This document shows positions 1 through 25,302 of a stretch of 64,000 bases of DNA, in pieces. The notes under the pieces are model-generated. The model saw only the letters and a program-made list of their open reading frames with translations, was not told the origin of the DNA and searched no databases. Each line of letters starts with the position of its first letter. Position 1 is the stretch's first letter. A program made the position numbers and the translations under genes. Origin of the DNA: Lethocerus indicus (lineage: Eukaryota; Arthropoda; Insecta; Hemiptera; Belostomatidae); assembly GCA_019843655.1 (NCBI GenBank), contig JACDQD010000005.1:8645575-8709574 (forward strand). Direction: 5' to 3'.

Positions 1-3000
1 AAAGGTTGGTATAATCAAAGTAAGGTAAGTAAAACATGTTTATTAATGCATAATTGCGCTAAAAATAACACAAACAAGTATTTCTTTTATTATTTGTTAA
101 ATACTGACATTTTTAAACTTATCTTGGAAGTAATGTTATTAGGGGGTAGAGGATGAGCTTGTAATGTAATAGTTTTTCAATTTATTTTTAAATTCATTTA
201 CTTATAGGGTGAAAATTTTATTAAATGGGTGTTCAGAAATTGTAAAATCAATATCTTGTAAGGTAAAGTATTGCTCAGTGGGTAATTGATAGTAGTATGA
301 GGCATGTAAATAGTTGAATTAAGAGGAGTAATCTTAACAGAATGTTAGTGGGATTGTGCAAGGTTCATAAAACTTGATTTGTGGAAAGACTGTTCACAGA
401 TATAAATTTTAATTCTTGCGCCAACGAAAAGAGTAGAAATCGGTTCATCCAGTTAATCAGTTCGAATATTTGTCAAACTAATTGGTCATTTGTTAATTTG
501 CTACTTGATATAAATCTAATTCTTACTGTGAACAGAATTTAGACTTAAAAGTCAAGATGCCTTCCTAGTGTTAACCTAAGGGTTTATTGGTTCATTTCAG
601 TTTGGGCGCTGAACGAGTGTTTCCAAATTAATGGAAAGTTCATCCGGTAATCAATTCATCTAGTTTTTGGTCAAACTAACGTACAATTCGTGGTGGGGGG
701 GGGCTAATATGTAAAAATCTAGTCAAAGTTGTAGCCGCGCATGTCTGAAGTGCAGTAAATTTCCTAGTTAAACTGATGGATATTGTCTGCTGGTAGCAAT
801 TCTCCACTTCCTGGTAGAGGTAACTGCCATTATTCCCAAGAGAATACAAAGAAGAAATTGAAACGAAAATTATTAATAATTATTAGTTTGTGGACAAATT
901 ACATTCAGTTCGAGGTCATCTGTTTGTGTGCAACTGGTTATCGAGAATACCATTGAAATGTGATAGTGACCTGGAAACAAAAAATTTTGCTTTGGGGGGG
1001 GGGAAGAGTGCAGTTCATAAATTGGGGTGCAAATTGTTGCTGAATGTTTTTGAAGAAATCTTCTTTATTAGAGAAACTGCATTTAATACTATAAATTGGA
1101 ATTTGCAGGATGTTAGTACCCAGGAAGGTTACATTGTTCAGGCGGTGCAGTTGTATTTAGAGCGTAATGCTCCTATGTATGTGGCTCTGATATCTCGCCG
1201 GTTGTATTTGAGTTAATCATTTTGTTTTTACCGGTTTCCTCCATGTCGAACTGTATCACTATAGCCAGGAACGTCGCAGAAGACGAGATCATCTACAAAA
1301 TGTCAAAAAAAAATTTGATAACGATGTAAACGCTCCAGACTGATGCCGCGCAGTTTGCCACAAACTACAATTTCAAAATCATTGAACAAAGCTATTTGTT
1401 AAAACGATCGCGGTAGAAATCTGTTTACGGCCAAAAGTTGAATGAAATCACGGGAAGTCACTGTCTAATAAGAGGTTATCTTTCAATATTGTCTTCTTTC
1501 GGCACAAGCTAGTTTGCAAATGAAGTGGTGAAGAGCTTTCCATTTTGAATGAATGATGTGTGCCATTTCGAGAGAATGCCACTAGAGCCTGATTTAAGTT
1601 TGGTATAAACTGTTTACATTCGCATGTAACTCGAAAGCAATTTCAATATGTATAGACCTGCCTCTTCCCGTCCTTATCCGCAGTTCCGAAGAATAGGGCG
1701 AACAATATTACGTTTCCAAAGCTCAGTCTGTAGACTGAAACTTGGATGTTAACGTGCAGTTTCCGCTATGGGGCAAGACACGAATTCACCCGGGGCGAAG
1801 TGAAATTGTTTAGCAAAACATTAAGGTCGGTTGGGAGGTCTGCTTTAATCATGTCTATGCGGTAAGGCTTGAAAAAAAAAACATTCTAAAGTTTGGGCCC
1901 GCCCGCATTTCCTTATGCTGTTGGCATATGTTTTCGAGTTAAATAAATACCCTGGCCGTTGGTGGCTTGGAGGCACCAATCGCGATATACTGTACGGCTA
2001 TGTGAAGTTCGCAGGGTGGTCGCAAAATTAAAGATTATAGACCTGAAAGTAAAGAGAGTAATATGTGGACATATGTTACGAAGCACTAAGACTGCTGGCG
2101 GTGCAATATGAGAACTGGGTACCGCGGGCGCGTGGGCTGTTGGATTCAGTTTAGTTAAGAGCTTTAGATTGAGCTTCATGCACTTAGTGTGCGGTAGAGT
2201 GTAAAACGGGGGTAAAAACACCTCTTCAATTTGGCAGTTGTGGAGTAAAGCTAACATTTGAACAACACAGGCGCGTATAATTGGAAGCTAGCCTCGCACG
2301 TGAACAAGCGCTATGGCATTGAAAATTCCAAATTTGGATTTATGTTGGGTCAATCGTGCTGTGTACTTTCGCCGTGGAATAAATAGCTGCTGAAACGCCC
2401 TAGCATATATTAATAGGCCCTATTAGATTAAGTCTAACTAAAGCTTTAGAATGAGATTGACGCAAACACACCCATGTCACAGAGCATAACCGGCGGCCAT
2501 ATAAGCAATCACTGAAATAATGGTGTAAAATATAAAATTAGTTTTGTATTTTTTTTACCCCCCCTCCATAAAAAAAACCAAATCAATGAAGTGCTTGCGG
2601 AGCAAAGTATGGGTGTTAGCGGAAATTAATGAAAGACCGAACACATAATTAACTTAGTGCAAAGTGCGTTATAAAGATGGGATAAATGTAAGGTTTCGAA
2701 AAAAAAAATGAACAGTTGGTTTTTCGCCAGTAGTCAAACTGCAAGTTAGCTCTTAAGCCGTAGCGCACAATAGGTAATTGAGCTATATGAATAAACTAAT
2801 TCCCCGGATTTGTTCCGATACTACAGCAATGTGTGATTCGGTAATCGTGGGAATTTTCCTCTTCATTACTAAATTGTATCTGTATAGCCTTAGATGCTAG
2901 CTGCACTTTAAATAATATTTTTAAAAAATTGTATCCGCAATCAATTGAAATGGTGCAAAATATGCGTCCGCGTTATTCTCAGATGTGTTGGAAAACTGCA

Positions 3001-3038
3001 GAATGGTATCTCAGAAAATGTTATTCTGGTGTACTTAC
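1..3038. other. Region with no recognised gene
   Basis: AT-rich sequence with only short open frames that resemble no protein I know. The missing last exon of the gustatory receptor to the right would be expected here or beyond the left edge on the minus strand. I searched for the usual C-terminal TYLVILxQF-type exon and did not find it. There is no clear repeat family member in this stretch. Confidence 0.5.
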
Positions 3039-5202
3039 CGAGTGTATGAGTCGCCTGTCCACATCGAACATTCCGCAAGCGTCGAACACTACTTCTTTCT
3101 TGAGGTGCTGGTAGATGAGCAATTTGTTCTAAAATCGATTGATTTCCAGCGTTAGTACAACACTTTATAATATAAGAATGCGATAACATATTGGGGACAT
3201 ATGCGTAGAATGCGCTAATTTACAATGAGGCGCACCCAGAAACTGAACGTTAAGATTCTATTTAGCATGGGACATTTTTGTCGCAAGCTAACAGAAAAAA
3301 ACATTAGCATTAGAGGGTTTTTATACCGGTACGGCCCTCCTCGCCCACAACAAAACTTGTAGTACACCTATATTATGGTCATGTAGATGCTGCGCTTTAG
3401 GCGAAATTACCTTATAGCAGGTTACCGCAAGTAATATACCCTGGCTCTTTAATACTTGGATGAGGAAATAGTGCACGCAAACATGTTTGGCTTGAACCAT
3501 ATTGTTATAATGTATGCCCAAATATTTATGGGATACAGTCATTCTGTAGCGATGGAAACCGTGAATTTTTAGATATTGAAAGAGAAACAAGGGTTTCTGG
3601 GCAACAGTCAGGTAGGTGCAAGTATGATGGAATTCATCACTAAGCGCTTCATTCATTTAACTTACTTCGTGGATAAATTCACCCGTCTGATCGTCCATCA
3701 TTAGGTCCGACAATGTCGAATTGAATTCAGCAGCCTGAAACGAATAAAAAGTACGAACTGTATAAATGCATTATCATATATTTCATCTGCCTAATTACTA
3801 GTTCTCGTTTACTGGTGTCCTAAGCTCAGGTTAACTGCGCCCCTGTACGATTGGTTCTGGCACTGAGAATCGCACCTAAAAACCTAAGCTAAGGACTTTA
3901 ACTAACTAATTTATTGAACGGCGACTCAAGCTCGGTATATTTGGGATCACTTTTGGCGCAATCGATGGGGTTCTGTCAGCCTGCCTTGGGTGATGTCCCC
4001 AACATATGTCCCAACCAAGTCTGGGATTAAGATAGCGCACGCCCTCGAAGCGATCTCGTAAGTTACCAATACATGAGGGCATAAAAGACGACTATAAAAG
4101 ACCATTTATATAAAAAAAGTACAAACTCTTCTAGGATTAACATCATTTACATAGATAAACCGAGGACAGTAACTAATTTCAAAAAACGAATTGCTCTGTA
4201 ATTTTCTTTTAACTTTTAAACATAATCACCGTCAACATTATATATTGGAACAGATCAGCGTATTTATTAAGGTAATTCATTAATTATACAAGCGCTGGAA
4301 CTTCAAATTGGCGTCCAGAACGGAGCTCGTCGGTCACTTTTAATCTAAATTGAATAAATACAAATTCGTAAATTATTATTTCTTGGGCGAAGGTTCCCGC
4401 GACCAGAACTTTAATTATTATCCGAAAGGTCGAACAATGCCGGAAAGGCCAAAAACCCTTCCAATGAAGCCCAACTCAGGTTGTGTTTCCAACCACAGGA
4501 AAAATCCAGGAATAGCTGGGCTTTCAATATTGGGACGGTTCAAGAAAATGGGAGGGTACGTGGATTTTCTCAAAGTAAATAATTCCTCTTGCACACCTCC
4601 TCGCTTTTACGTGTCCACAGTTACCTTATCCAATACGTCATTTATAAAAAAAAAGAACTCTTCTCACGTACGTATTTAAAATATATGTATGTAAATTTAA
4701 TAAAGTTGACCTGTCGCCTGGCGAATACGGCAGGGGAAATGAGCAGCCAGATGTCGAGGAGACGCATCGCGGCGACGGAGACGTCCGTGGCAAAGATGCG
4801 CCACCTTTTGGAGCCGAGCTCCTTCATGGTCAGCACCTTGAAGAAGAGGTAGAAGTTGGAAGTGACCAGGACAAAGCATGCGCCAAGGCAGGACAGGAGC
4901 AGGAGAGAAAAGACTCTGTTGACCGAACGGGAGATGGAGTGGAGCCGTCGGTTGACCACAACCAGGCCCCAGACTTTGGCACACCTGTCCAGATAGAACG
5001 GCTCCCCACCAACAAAGCTCAACCTGCAACATGTTGCCTGTATTCTATTTTCTCACTTCAACACGTTAACCTCCACGTTAGCCAGGACAAAAGTTGTATT
5101 TTTAATAAAATCTAAACAATGTAGACTCTGAGGAAATAAAACATTTTTGAACTTGAAAAACATTTGAAATATATAGACAAAAAAAAGTGGTATTACCTTC
5201 AA

Positions 5203-5270
<68 letters not shown>

Positions 5271-6147
5271 ACACGCGAGACCTTCGCGCGAGATATCGCT
5301 TTACACGGCTTAAAAGAGTTTATCACGCCTGATTTAGTGGCTTACTAATGGAATTTAACGAGCTATGGAGTATTAGTGGTATATCCTGTTGTTTGTACCT
5401 TTGTCTCAAGGATTGAAAGTGCAGTCCCAGTATGCGGACGAGGGCGTAGTACTGGGTCTGCGCCGTATGGATGACTACGGCGGCGAGGTTTATTGCGATG
5501 ATGCAGGAGGTGGCGACGGGAGTACTGGTGAACGTATAGTTGGTACTGTTCAGTGCCGCTTGTGACAAGACGCCGAACAACCTGCCGAACGATCGTGCTA
5601 AATGTTATAATTTACAGGCCCCACGATGCAGTTTAGAATTTAAGAACCAATCGCCAATATTGAGTGAAAAACCCGGTCACACGTGCCAATCAAAAGAGAG
5701 AGAAAAGGAAATGAATAATGAGAAAGTATGGTTTTGCCTGATGACGATAAGGTGGAGATAACGACGGTAGTGGGATCCGACACCCAGCCGCTCGGACATC
5801 CCGTCGCACCGGTCGATATCCCGGAGGACGACTTCCACTTCACGGGCGTTCATCAACGTGGAGCCGACGACGACCGCGTAGTTGACGAACACGACGGTTA
5901 ACTGGGCCTTGGCGATCAGCAACAGGACCATGCTGTCGTACCACTTGGACTCCACTTCCCCGATCGTCAGGAGGGCGTCCAGATAACAGAGGGCGAAGGC
6001 GGCAAACACGAACAGCGAGTAGAAGGAGTACAGGAGTGTCTCGGTTCTGGAATTACCCCAGGGGTTGAGACCCGCCCAACGGGAGATCCTCAGGATCGGT
6101 CTCAGACAAGCGTAGACCTTGCCCTGACGTCTTTTACAAGCGGCCAT
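3039..6147 (-). CDS. Insect gustatory receptor (7tm_7 family), last exon not found
   Basis: Seven-transmembrane ligand-gated channel subunit used for taste or contact chemosensation at the dendrite of sensory neurons. Five minus-strand exons join in frame: 6147-5738, 5581-5399, 5023-4711, 3734-3666 and 3107-3039 (348 codons). Exon 1 starts MAACKRRQGKVYACLRPI and has hydrophobic segments. Exon 2 holds YYALVRILGLHFQSLR and exon 3 ends DIWLLISPAVFARRQ. Two small 23-codon exons follow, AAEFNSTLSDLMMDDQTGEF and KKEVVFDACGMFDVDRRLIHS, which is the usual layout of insect Gr C-termini. The last exon, normally TYLVILxQF, was not found. Intron 1 needs a GC donor (ATCAG|GCAAAA); the other introns are GT-AG. 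The gene lies head to head with SGF29, 1.2 kb away. The ligand cannot be told from sequence. The family call is firm; the exon 1 boundary is less so. Confidence 0.85.
5208..5267. repeat. (AT)n microsatellite
   Basis: About 60 bases of pure AT dinucleotide inside intron 2 of the gustatory receptor gene (intron 5024-5398). It creates a spurious YIYIYI open frame. Confidence 0.95.
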
Positions 6148-7355
6148 CTTTCTTCCACTGAATTCATTCCAAATTTGTCCGCGCCTTGGTATTTAACGGC
6201 CTGGTACATCGGCTTCTAACGAATTATCCTCATAAATCTCCATTCCGGATACATTTGCCGTTGTTTACTCTAACCTGTCGACCGCTGATTTTGTTCCGGA
6301 TATTATCCATCACTCCTTTCCCTTGTTTGGTTTGAGGTCGGCTTCCTGTCAATATTCGGTTTCAAACTAAAATGTTTGCTTCCGTAGCGTTTTTACGAGC
6401 TAGGGCACACTACTTGCATTAAGTTTGACCTGAACCTAGCTTAGCCGATATCATAACCTAACTTAAATACTTAGAGTGTGGATTTAATATAGTAAAATTA
6501 AATTATTCTTTTTTGTCATTATGAAAAGTTACTAATTTGTATGTTATTGAGCTGTGCATTTTTTATTATATTTAGTGACAGTGCGCTTTTCATAACTGAA
6601 ATGAACTTTAGAGAGGAGAATCCAACCGTTGATTGTACTCTTGCTCCTACCCTTACTAGATAGTTATGAAAGGAAGGATACTCGGATATTTTTAATATAT
6701 GTGATTAATATTTATCTGAATACTATATATTATACCAATAGGTTATAAAAACTGTTGTAGTTTTGCTATCTAAAACTGTCTTAAAATTAAATTATTTGTT
6801 TTCATATCTGTTATACTATTTTAATACATTGAGGTACTTAACACGCGCGGTACTACAGTTTGCAGCTTCGAGAAGTTTAAACCGTGCATGTTGGCAACAC
6901 TGAGTCATCGCTTAACTGGGGAAGGTTTCAAATTTGTTTGTCATCACTTACCTCTTGGTAACTGTCAACTTGTTGAATCCCATGTGGATTTTTCATATTT
7001 TCCGTGTCCTGCAAGAATTTCCCAGCGTTATCTAAATGAAGTTGGATCCGCCCACCGTTATTAATTTGGTAAGTTGGCTTCCCGAATATTGGCCTGGCAT
7101 CTGTTTAACGTTCTGTAAATTGTTATGTTGCATAGAATATATCCATATTCGGCACGTGATTTAAGGTCTGCTGTATTTGAAATTTAACATTCTATTTGAA
7201 ATATTATTGAAATGGAATATTCGATTTTCTATGTAGCACTAAAATTACATTTATATTTCAGATATTATTCTGTATTGTAGCCATCTCATGGTATTCTGTT
7301 ATCCGCGTTGGACAGTTTGTTGAACAGCAGAGGTTTGCTCAGTGAAAAACAAAAA
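6148..7355. other. Shared upstream region of the receptor and SGF29
   Basis: The two genes diverge from this 1.2-kb stretch, so it must hold both promoters. Around 7039-7071 the sequence ends in a good donor (TTTG|GTAAGT). An acceptor-like TTTCAG lies near 7257-7262, so SGF29 probably has a spliced 5' UTR. I see no clear TATA box. Confidence 0.4.
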
Positions 7356-7496
7356 ATGTCATTTTCTTCTGAAGCCGCTGCTCACCAGGTGCAGGTTAGT
7401 TTTATTTTTTTGGTTTTACTTTTTTTTATGTTCGTTGTGTACATGTTGTGGAACATATCACCTTGTAAGTTTAGACATGCTATTTACATGTACATG

Positions 7497-7549
<53 letters not shown>

Positions 7550-10500
7550 TAGGATTAACTTATTATATTACAGTGTTAGAATGTTTTCCAATTAGCAGTT
7601 TGTAAGAACAATTTAACCTAAGGATGTTTATTCTGATGAATTAAACCTTAACTGTTATTTGCATTTGATTCCTTCATTAATCCGACGATTTTTTAAAAAA
7701 CTGAATAAGTTATGATTTAATTCAGTTCAATATAAAAATTCATTATTGTGGAATATCAATTAAATTATGTTATATATAAAGTTTAATTTTTGTTTCAAAG
7801 GAGCGTTTGAAAGCATTGAAGACATTGGTACATGATATCGAAAATGAAAGACTTCGCAGTGAACACACTTTGGAGAATATTGCCAAGACTCATGAGAAGA
7901 TAACCCAGGATGGTAAATTCTCATCTTACTCTCAGGTTGGTTTTAATGTTGCACTCAAACTAATTCCTCCTTTTGAAAATGTTTATAAAAATAGTTGAGT
8001 TCTATGTAGTTGATACAAGCCTTATAACATAAATTATTTATGTTGTTACCCTTAAATTAGGTCAACTCGATCAATAATAATAGTAAGGTAATAATCAGTT
8101 CTTGCTGTCTACATGAAAGATTCACATTTATTCATTTATCAGTGATAAAAGGTCTTTGAAAATAATATTCATTGTGTTTTCATGAGTTCATCGTTTTACA
8201 GTTTATTATTACAGTAAAATATTTAATGACAATAATTTTCCCTATTTTAAATGTTAACCCAAACCCATTGAAATATTTCATTCAGCAATTGCTTTCATAA
8301 TGATTCCACTGTTTCACTGTAATCAATTTCTCACCTAATTCTGTATATTTCAAATTGTTATTACCTACAGAATTGAATTAATCATTTGATCTGCAGTATA
8401 TGTAATAAATATTATAGTTTTTGTGTAATATTTTTATCATACAGATTTTATCATAAAATTAATATATTTATATTAATAATGTATTGTAATAATAATTTTT
8501 CATAACAGTAGGTAAATTATGGCAGGAAAACTTATATGAATAGTTAATTCTTATTGTTACATATGATTATATTGAAAATGGAATAATAATATTTCCTGTA
8601 TATTGTTTATTATAAAAATATCAGAATTATTGTGTAGTTTTTTTTCCAGCAAAAACTTAAAGGTTTATATTTGACTGCAATTTCCGATGCGAGTAAAGAG
8701 GAAGAGCTCTTGAGGCAGGCTTTGACAAAAATCAATGAAATCAGGACCATATGCAATGAGAGGAGACTGCAGGTAAAAACGTTTTCTGTGTTCAATAGGC
8801 TAAATTTTATTTTATTCTTTTAAGAATGTGTTGGCTCATTTTGCATATTCACGCATTAATCTCGTTTGTTTTTTCCTTTATTTTAGTGAAACATCTTCGA
8901 ATGAATAAGATTATAAATTCCATAACAATAAACAAATATAAGTGTGAGTGATTTGAGTTCCGTTATTTACAAGTTTTATTAGACAGGATCATTTTGTATT
9001 TTAAATTGAATGTAAGACAAAAACAAGATTTGCAGGGAAATTAATTTAAAAACAACATTTTTATTTTAATGTATTATTACTGAGCATTATATATATTAGT
9101 ATTATAATGTGTTATACTGAGGCTTCAGTATGAAAAGCCAGTATAAATTTGAACTCATAGTTCAATGATCATCTAGCCTGGAAATTGCTGGTTTTAAAAC
9201 TATTACTGTGTGGAAAGAATTTGTCTATGAATATTTAGATTCAAATGAACCTTTTGGGGGATTGTTGTGAAATCCACAACCTGCATTTTTATTTGGGTAA
9301 GAAGGGTTAAAGACCAGGCTTAAGGCTTAACTTTTAAAAAGAAAAAAAAATCTTTTACTTGGAAAAAAGATGAACAGACAATGTCTGATTTCAGGCAAGA
9401 AGCGGTGGCAACAGGGAGACATTCCACAGAGGGGCATTGATGAAAATGTTGCAGATCTCTGCGCAGACGCTGCCCTTGTGGGTTGGCAAACCTGGGACAA
9501 AAGCTCCTCCGCTTTGCGGAGCTGTCTCTGCCGACCCCAACTATATCGCCAGGGTAGGTTTGAAATTTAAATAAAATTGTTGACCCCACGATCTGACAGA
9601 ATTACTCATTGTAGTTTTTAAAAAGAATAACTTTTTTCCAGTGCTTATAATGAGCATCATTAATTTAAAAATCGTTGAATGAACAAGCTTGGGAGGCAAT
9701 GTAGATTGTCTGTACAGTAGTCATAATTATATTAATTCACAAACATACATAGTTCCCATCACATAATACATCAGTAATCGCTATTGTTCAGCTTGTAATA
9801 GGTCTTCTCTTGCTGGTTTGGTCTTTTGCCGGACCAAATTTATTTCAATAGAAATAAATTTACAATTCTGAAATACAGTTTTCATAGTTCATTACTTCAC
9901 TAGTGGTTGTTATTAGACCACCATGTTTAGTACAAGTGACGACATGCCCAAAATAATAGTAGGTTTGGTCCAAGCAATAATTCCTCAGTGAATTCTGAAG
10001 TTCCTAGCGCCTATCCATAATTGAGTGATTATATTTATGTAATTTTATATCTATAATAACCTATTTTATATTTACCGATTATTTCTTTTACAGCCCGGAG
10101 ATATGGTAGCTGCTCTAGTTAAAGCTGTTGACGGTGACGAAGAAAACTGGATACTGGCAGAGGCTGTTTCGTTCAATCAAGTCACAAAGAAATATGAGGT
10201 AAATGCAGTTGAAATTAATAGCAATAAAAAGCCTTGGACATTTTTTTTCATTATCTTGATGTCATATTTATTTAAAATCTTTTTCATAGCACATCTATCT
10301 TGTTCAAGAAAACCCACTTGATGTTTTGTTCTCTTATGAAATGATAAAATAAATAGTATAAAATTTATTCAACAATTAATTGTCCAGGTTGATGATATCG
10401 ATGAGGAACAAAAACCGAGGCACACTCTGAGCAAGAGACGCGTCGTACCGCTGCCGCTCATGAGGGCCAACCCGGAAACAGATCCCGAGGCCTTATTTCA

Positions 10501-11197
10501 AAAAGGAGCTGTTGGTTAGAATGTTTATTATTTTATTTTATAATTTTATAATAAAAAGTCTCTAGTTCTCTGACTAAAACCTTGATGCTTTTGCACCATC
10601 AGATCTTAAATCCCTTTGAAATACTGCTGTTATAAGCAGGTGATAAGCCTGATTGTACATGGTACAAGCTTCCAAGGGAATCGTGGACACACATTTACAA
10701 ACACAAAAAGAAAGATAAATTTTAAATTCTTGGGGGAATAATAATATAAGGTTTATTTTAGTTTAAAGGATAGTAGCTGATTCGAGGTTTTTGAAAAAGA
10801 AAATCATCAAACAGGCGGTGACTTAAATTATGGTAATGATACAGGATATTTGTTTGTACAATTACCGGGATTTTGATAGTTTTTGCTTTATAAGAAGTCT
10901 TGTCTTTCTAATTACTAAGTAGATATTTCTTGTGGTTATAGTAATGTCCTATAAAATTGTATTCAGTTAAAGGTTTCAGAGGGTAATTGTTATCGAGATT
11001 CTGTAATTGTTCCAGTGATGGCTTTGTACCCGCAGACAACCTGTTTCTACAAAGCTATTGTTAACCAACTGCCGGCTTCAACGAGCGATGAGTACGAAGT
11101 TCTCTTCGAGGACAGCACATACCCTGACGGATTCGCGCCACCTCTCAACGTATCGCAGAGATATGTAATCGATATCAAAGAAAAGAAAAAGACTTAA
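7356..11197 (+). CDS. Sgf29: SAGA-associated factor 29 (SGF29/CCDC101)
   Basis: Subunit of the SAGA (and, in animals, ATAC) histone acetyltransferase module. In the known family its C-terminal tandem Tudor domain binds H3K4me2/3. Seven plus-strand exons join in frame: 7356-7394, 7801-7935, 8650-8772, 9395-9553, 10094-10198, 10388-10514 and 11016-11197. They give 289 aa, close to the roughly 293 aa of the human protein. The start MSFSSEAAAHQVQ is the first ATG after a likely 5' UTR intron. Residues 14-100 are charged and helical, suited to a coiled coil. From about residue 150 the SGF29 domain reads PGDMVAALVKAVDGDEENWI, then RRVVPLPLMRANP, CFYKAIV and YEVLFEDSTYPDGFAPPLNV. It ends in a lysine-rich tail and TAA. 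All introns are GT-AG. Nothing looks broken. Confidence 0.95.
7499..7546. repeat. (TA)n microsatellite
   Basis: Dinucleotide run of about 48 bases in the first coding intron of SGF29. Confidence 0.95.
9790..9965 (+). repeat. Decayed copy of the fold-back repeat family
   Basis: Contains GGTCTTCTCTTGCTGGTTTG and TCTTTTGCCGGACC, diverged from the left-arm core of the family. About 100 bases on, ACAAGTGACGACATGCCCAAA matches the centre and start of the right arm. It lies in an SGF29 intron and is much more diverged than the copies beyond 19 kb. Confidence 0.6.
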
Positions 11198-13588
11198 CAG
11201 TCGCTCTCATCTAGTGATCCTGAATAATTTTTTTGTTTTAATTATTTTTTTTAAATTTTCCAACCTGGGAGGATCACGGATAATGTGATGCACGGTGGAT
11301 AAAGTGACCTTCTCCGTGGAACAACAGAAAGAACACTTTGTTTCTTTTTTTATAACATAAGGTACAAAAGACTGTACAAGGCTTAGATGCCGTTTTAGGA
11401 TCTATGGCTTTTACAATTTTGATGCATTCAATTTATAATTGAAGTGAAAAAAATATAATAGAAATTTGATTTGTCTGCAATAATTATTTTGATTTAACAA
11501 TGTATATGAGTTAGACTCAGATAAGAAAGTTTCAGATGTATAAAGCTTTTAGTTTGTTGACGTATATTATTATAGCGCGATGAGAAATTAGAAGGTTACG
11601 TGTAGATAAGGCGACCTACAGGTTTTGTAAATAGCTTGATTCTCAGTTTGCTCTGTATTTAGACACAAATCAGTCTGACCAGTGTAACTATTATATAGTT
11701 ATATAGTATAACTATTTATATTATATAGTATTTCGTATTCAGCCATTGAAATGCTTTTGTGCGTTTTCCTTAATATTGTGCCTAAAAGAAATAGTTCTTA
11801 AGTAGATGAATTTAATGGGGGACATTTGATCTCAGTTCTTTTGTCTATACTTTCACGTATTCATCATTAAAATATTCAAAATTACAATTTGTTTACCATT
11901 TGTATATACTTATTAGCGATTTCACACATTTATCATAGAGTTCATGTTTCAATTTAGTTTTTATAAATCTCTTAGGAAAAGTAATTAACGTATGGCCTTT
12001 AGAAGTTTCTGTCACTTGTTCACTTTATGACAGGAATTGACGGGTTGTTATTTATTAATCAAAGTACAAATATAAATATAAATTCATTTCAGATTTCAAA
12101 CAGATTAGATCCTTATCTCTAAAAGGATCAACAGAGTTGTTAAGTAGGACTTATAGATATTCACTAATTTCAATGTATATGTTCATAGAAAGCAGAAAAT
12201 TCAAATAATGAACAGGTATCCTTGGCTAATCATTCGCATTTTCTAGTTTGTTATGAATAGTAATTTTCTATGGCTGATTGATAACAAGCAAAGGGAAATT
12301 AGAATATTCCATATATAATCTTAATCACATATGTTATACTGCATTTTCTTGTGCCTCTCTACACATAAATATGCGTGTATATAAACACAAATAAATTTAT
12401 TTAAAAACTTGTTAAAATTTATCTGTTAGATATTTCCACAATTGGTCACTTACCAGTGTATCCTGGCCATTATAATTGTTATAGAAAATGAAATAAGCTA
12501 CAGACTGGAGTGCCTATGGTGCTCTTTGTATGGATACATTTCTAAGATTAATTTATTCATAATTAGTTAAATATTACAGCTTGAGCACATAACAGCAACA
12601 GCAGATAGTTACACTATACAAATAAGGTTGCAGTTTAATTTTGTACAATTTATTTTTCTATTTAGATTCATGGAATATAAAGTGAAGTCTGGGCAAACTA
12701 AGCGGTTTAGGTATGAAGAAAGTGATCCAAAATATGAAGAGATAAAGAAATAAGTTTTTTTTCTTGTTTCTTATCCAAGAAAAATAAATGGGAGCTTCAT
12801 CAACGTAGTAAGGGGCCCCAGGAAAAGGCTGCAAGCAAAATCTGGAAACAGCTATTATTACTATGGGAGACAATTCTTTTTGCACCAAATCACAAGAGTA
12901 ATGAAAAACATATTCCTTCAGGTATCAATATTTTATTCCACTATTATGAAATGTGTATATGATTAAATATTTCAAGTATCAGATTTTTATGAACGGCGAT
13001 TAAGACTCGAAATTGGTTTAATACAAACAAATAGAATGCTTTAATTATAAAAGATGTCCCGTTTCTTGATTTTTCTGATTTGGGTTCGGTGAAATTTAAT
13101 TCATACGGGGCATTGAGCATTTTAAAGTGTGTCGGTCATGTTGGTACCACTGTTATAATGGAAGTTGCAGCGCATTTATCTAAACCGGTGAAATCAATGT
13201 TATATTTGTATAGTTGTAAATTTGTAAATACTCTATAAATTTATCTCGCTTTTTTATTCGCCAATAACTGCGTATAGTGAAGCGTTAATTTATTCGGTAT
13301 AGATTGACCCCGGCGTGTTGGCAGGGAGGGGGAAACTCAATGGCGCCAAAGGTCGTTAGCTAGGTTATGGCCGAGGGTGGACTTGTTTTTGTTTCCGAGT
13401 CGTGTTGAACCGCCGCGTTTCGCCGTATTTTCGTGTTGATCGTGAACCGGGTGATTTTTTGTTGGCGCGGTACAGATCGGTCCGGTGAAGCGTTCCCGAG
13501 GGTGGGAGGCGCTGGCGGCTGGCGGCCGCCGACTCAGCTCGTTTGCGGGGGACTGGTCAGCGAATGTCCGTTCGTCCGGCTCCAAAGT
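11198..13588. other. SGF29 3' UTR and E(z) upstream region
   Basis: The left part is AT-rich and fits a 3' UTR. From about 13,290 to 13,588 the composition turns GC-rich and in-frame sequence runs up to the E(z) ATG. This is what a 5' UTR or promoter-proximal region of a housekeeping gene looks like. No other gene is recognised. Confidence 0.45.

Positions 13589-25302
<11,714 letters not shown>

Noticed and set aside
890..1216. 108-aa open frame on the plus strand
   Set aside because: It has no likeness to a known family, no splice context and ordinary AT-rich codon use; it is most likely chance.
5053..5274. Frame starting with a long YIYIYI run
   Set aside because: It is translated AT microsatellite; the same applies near 7500 and 54300.
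13433..13588. In-frame upstream extension of E(z) exon 1
   Set aside because: It has no ATG in frame before 13589 and no likeness to EZH proteins, so it is treated as 5' UTR.
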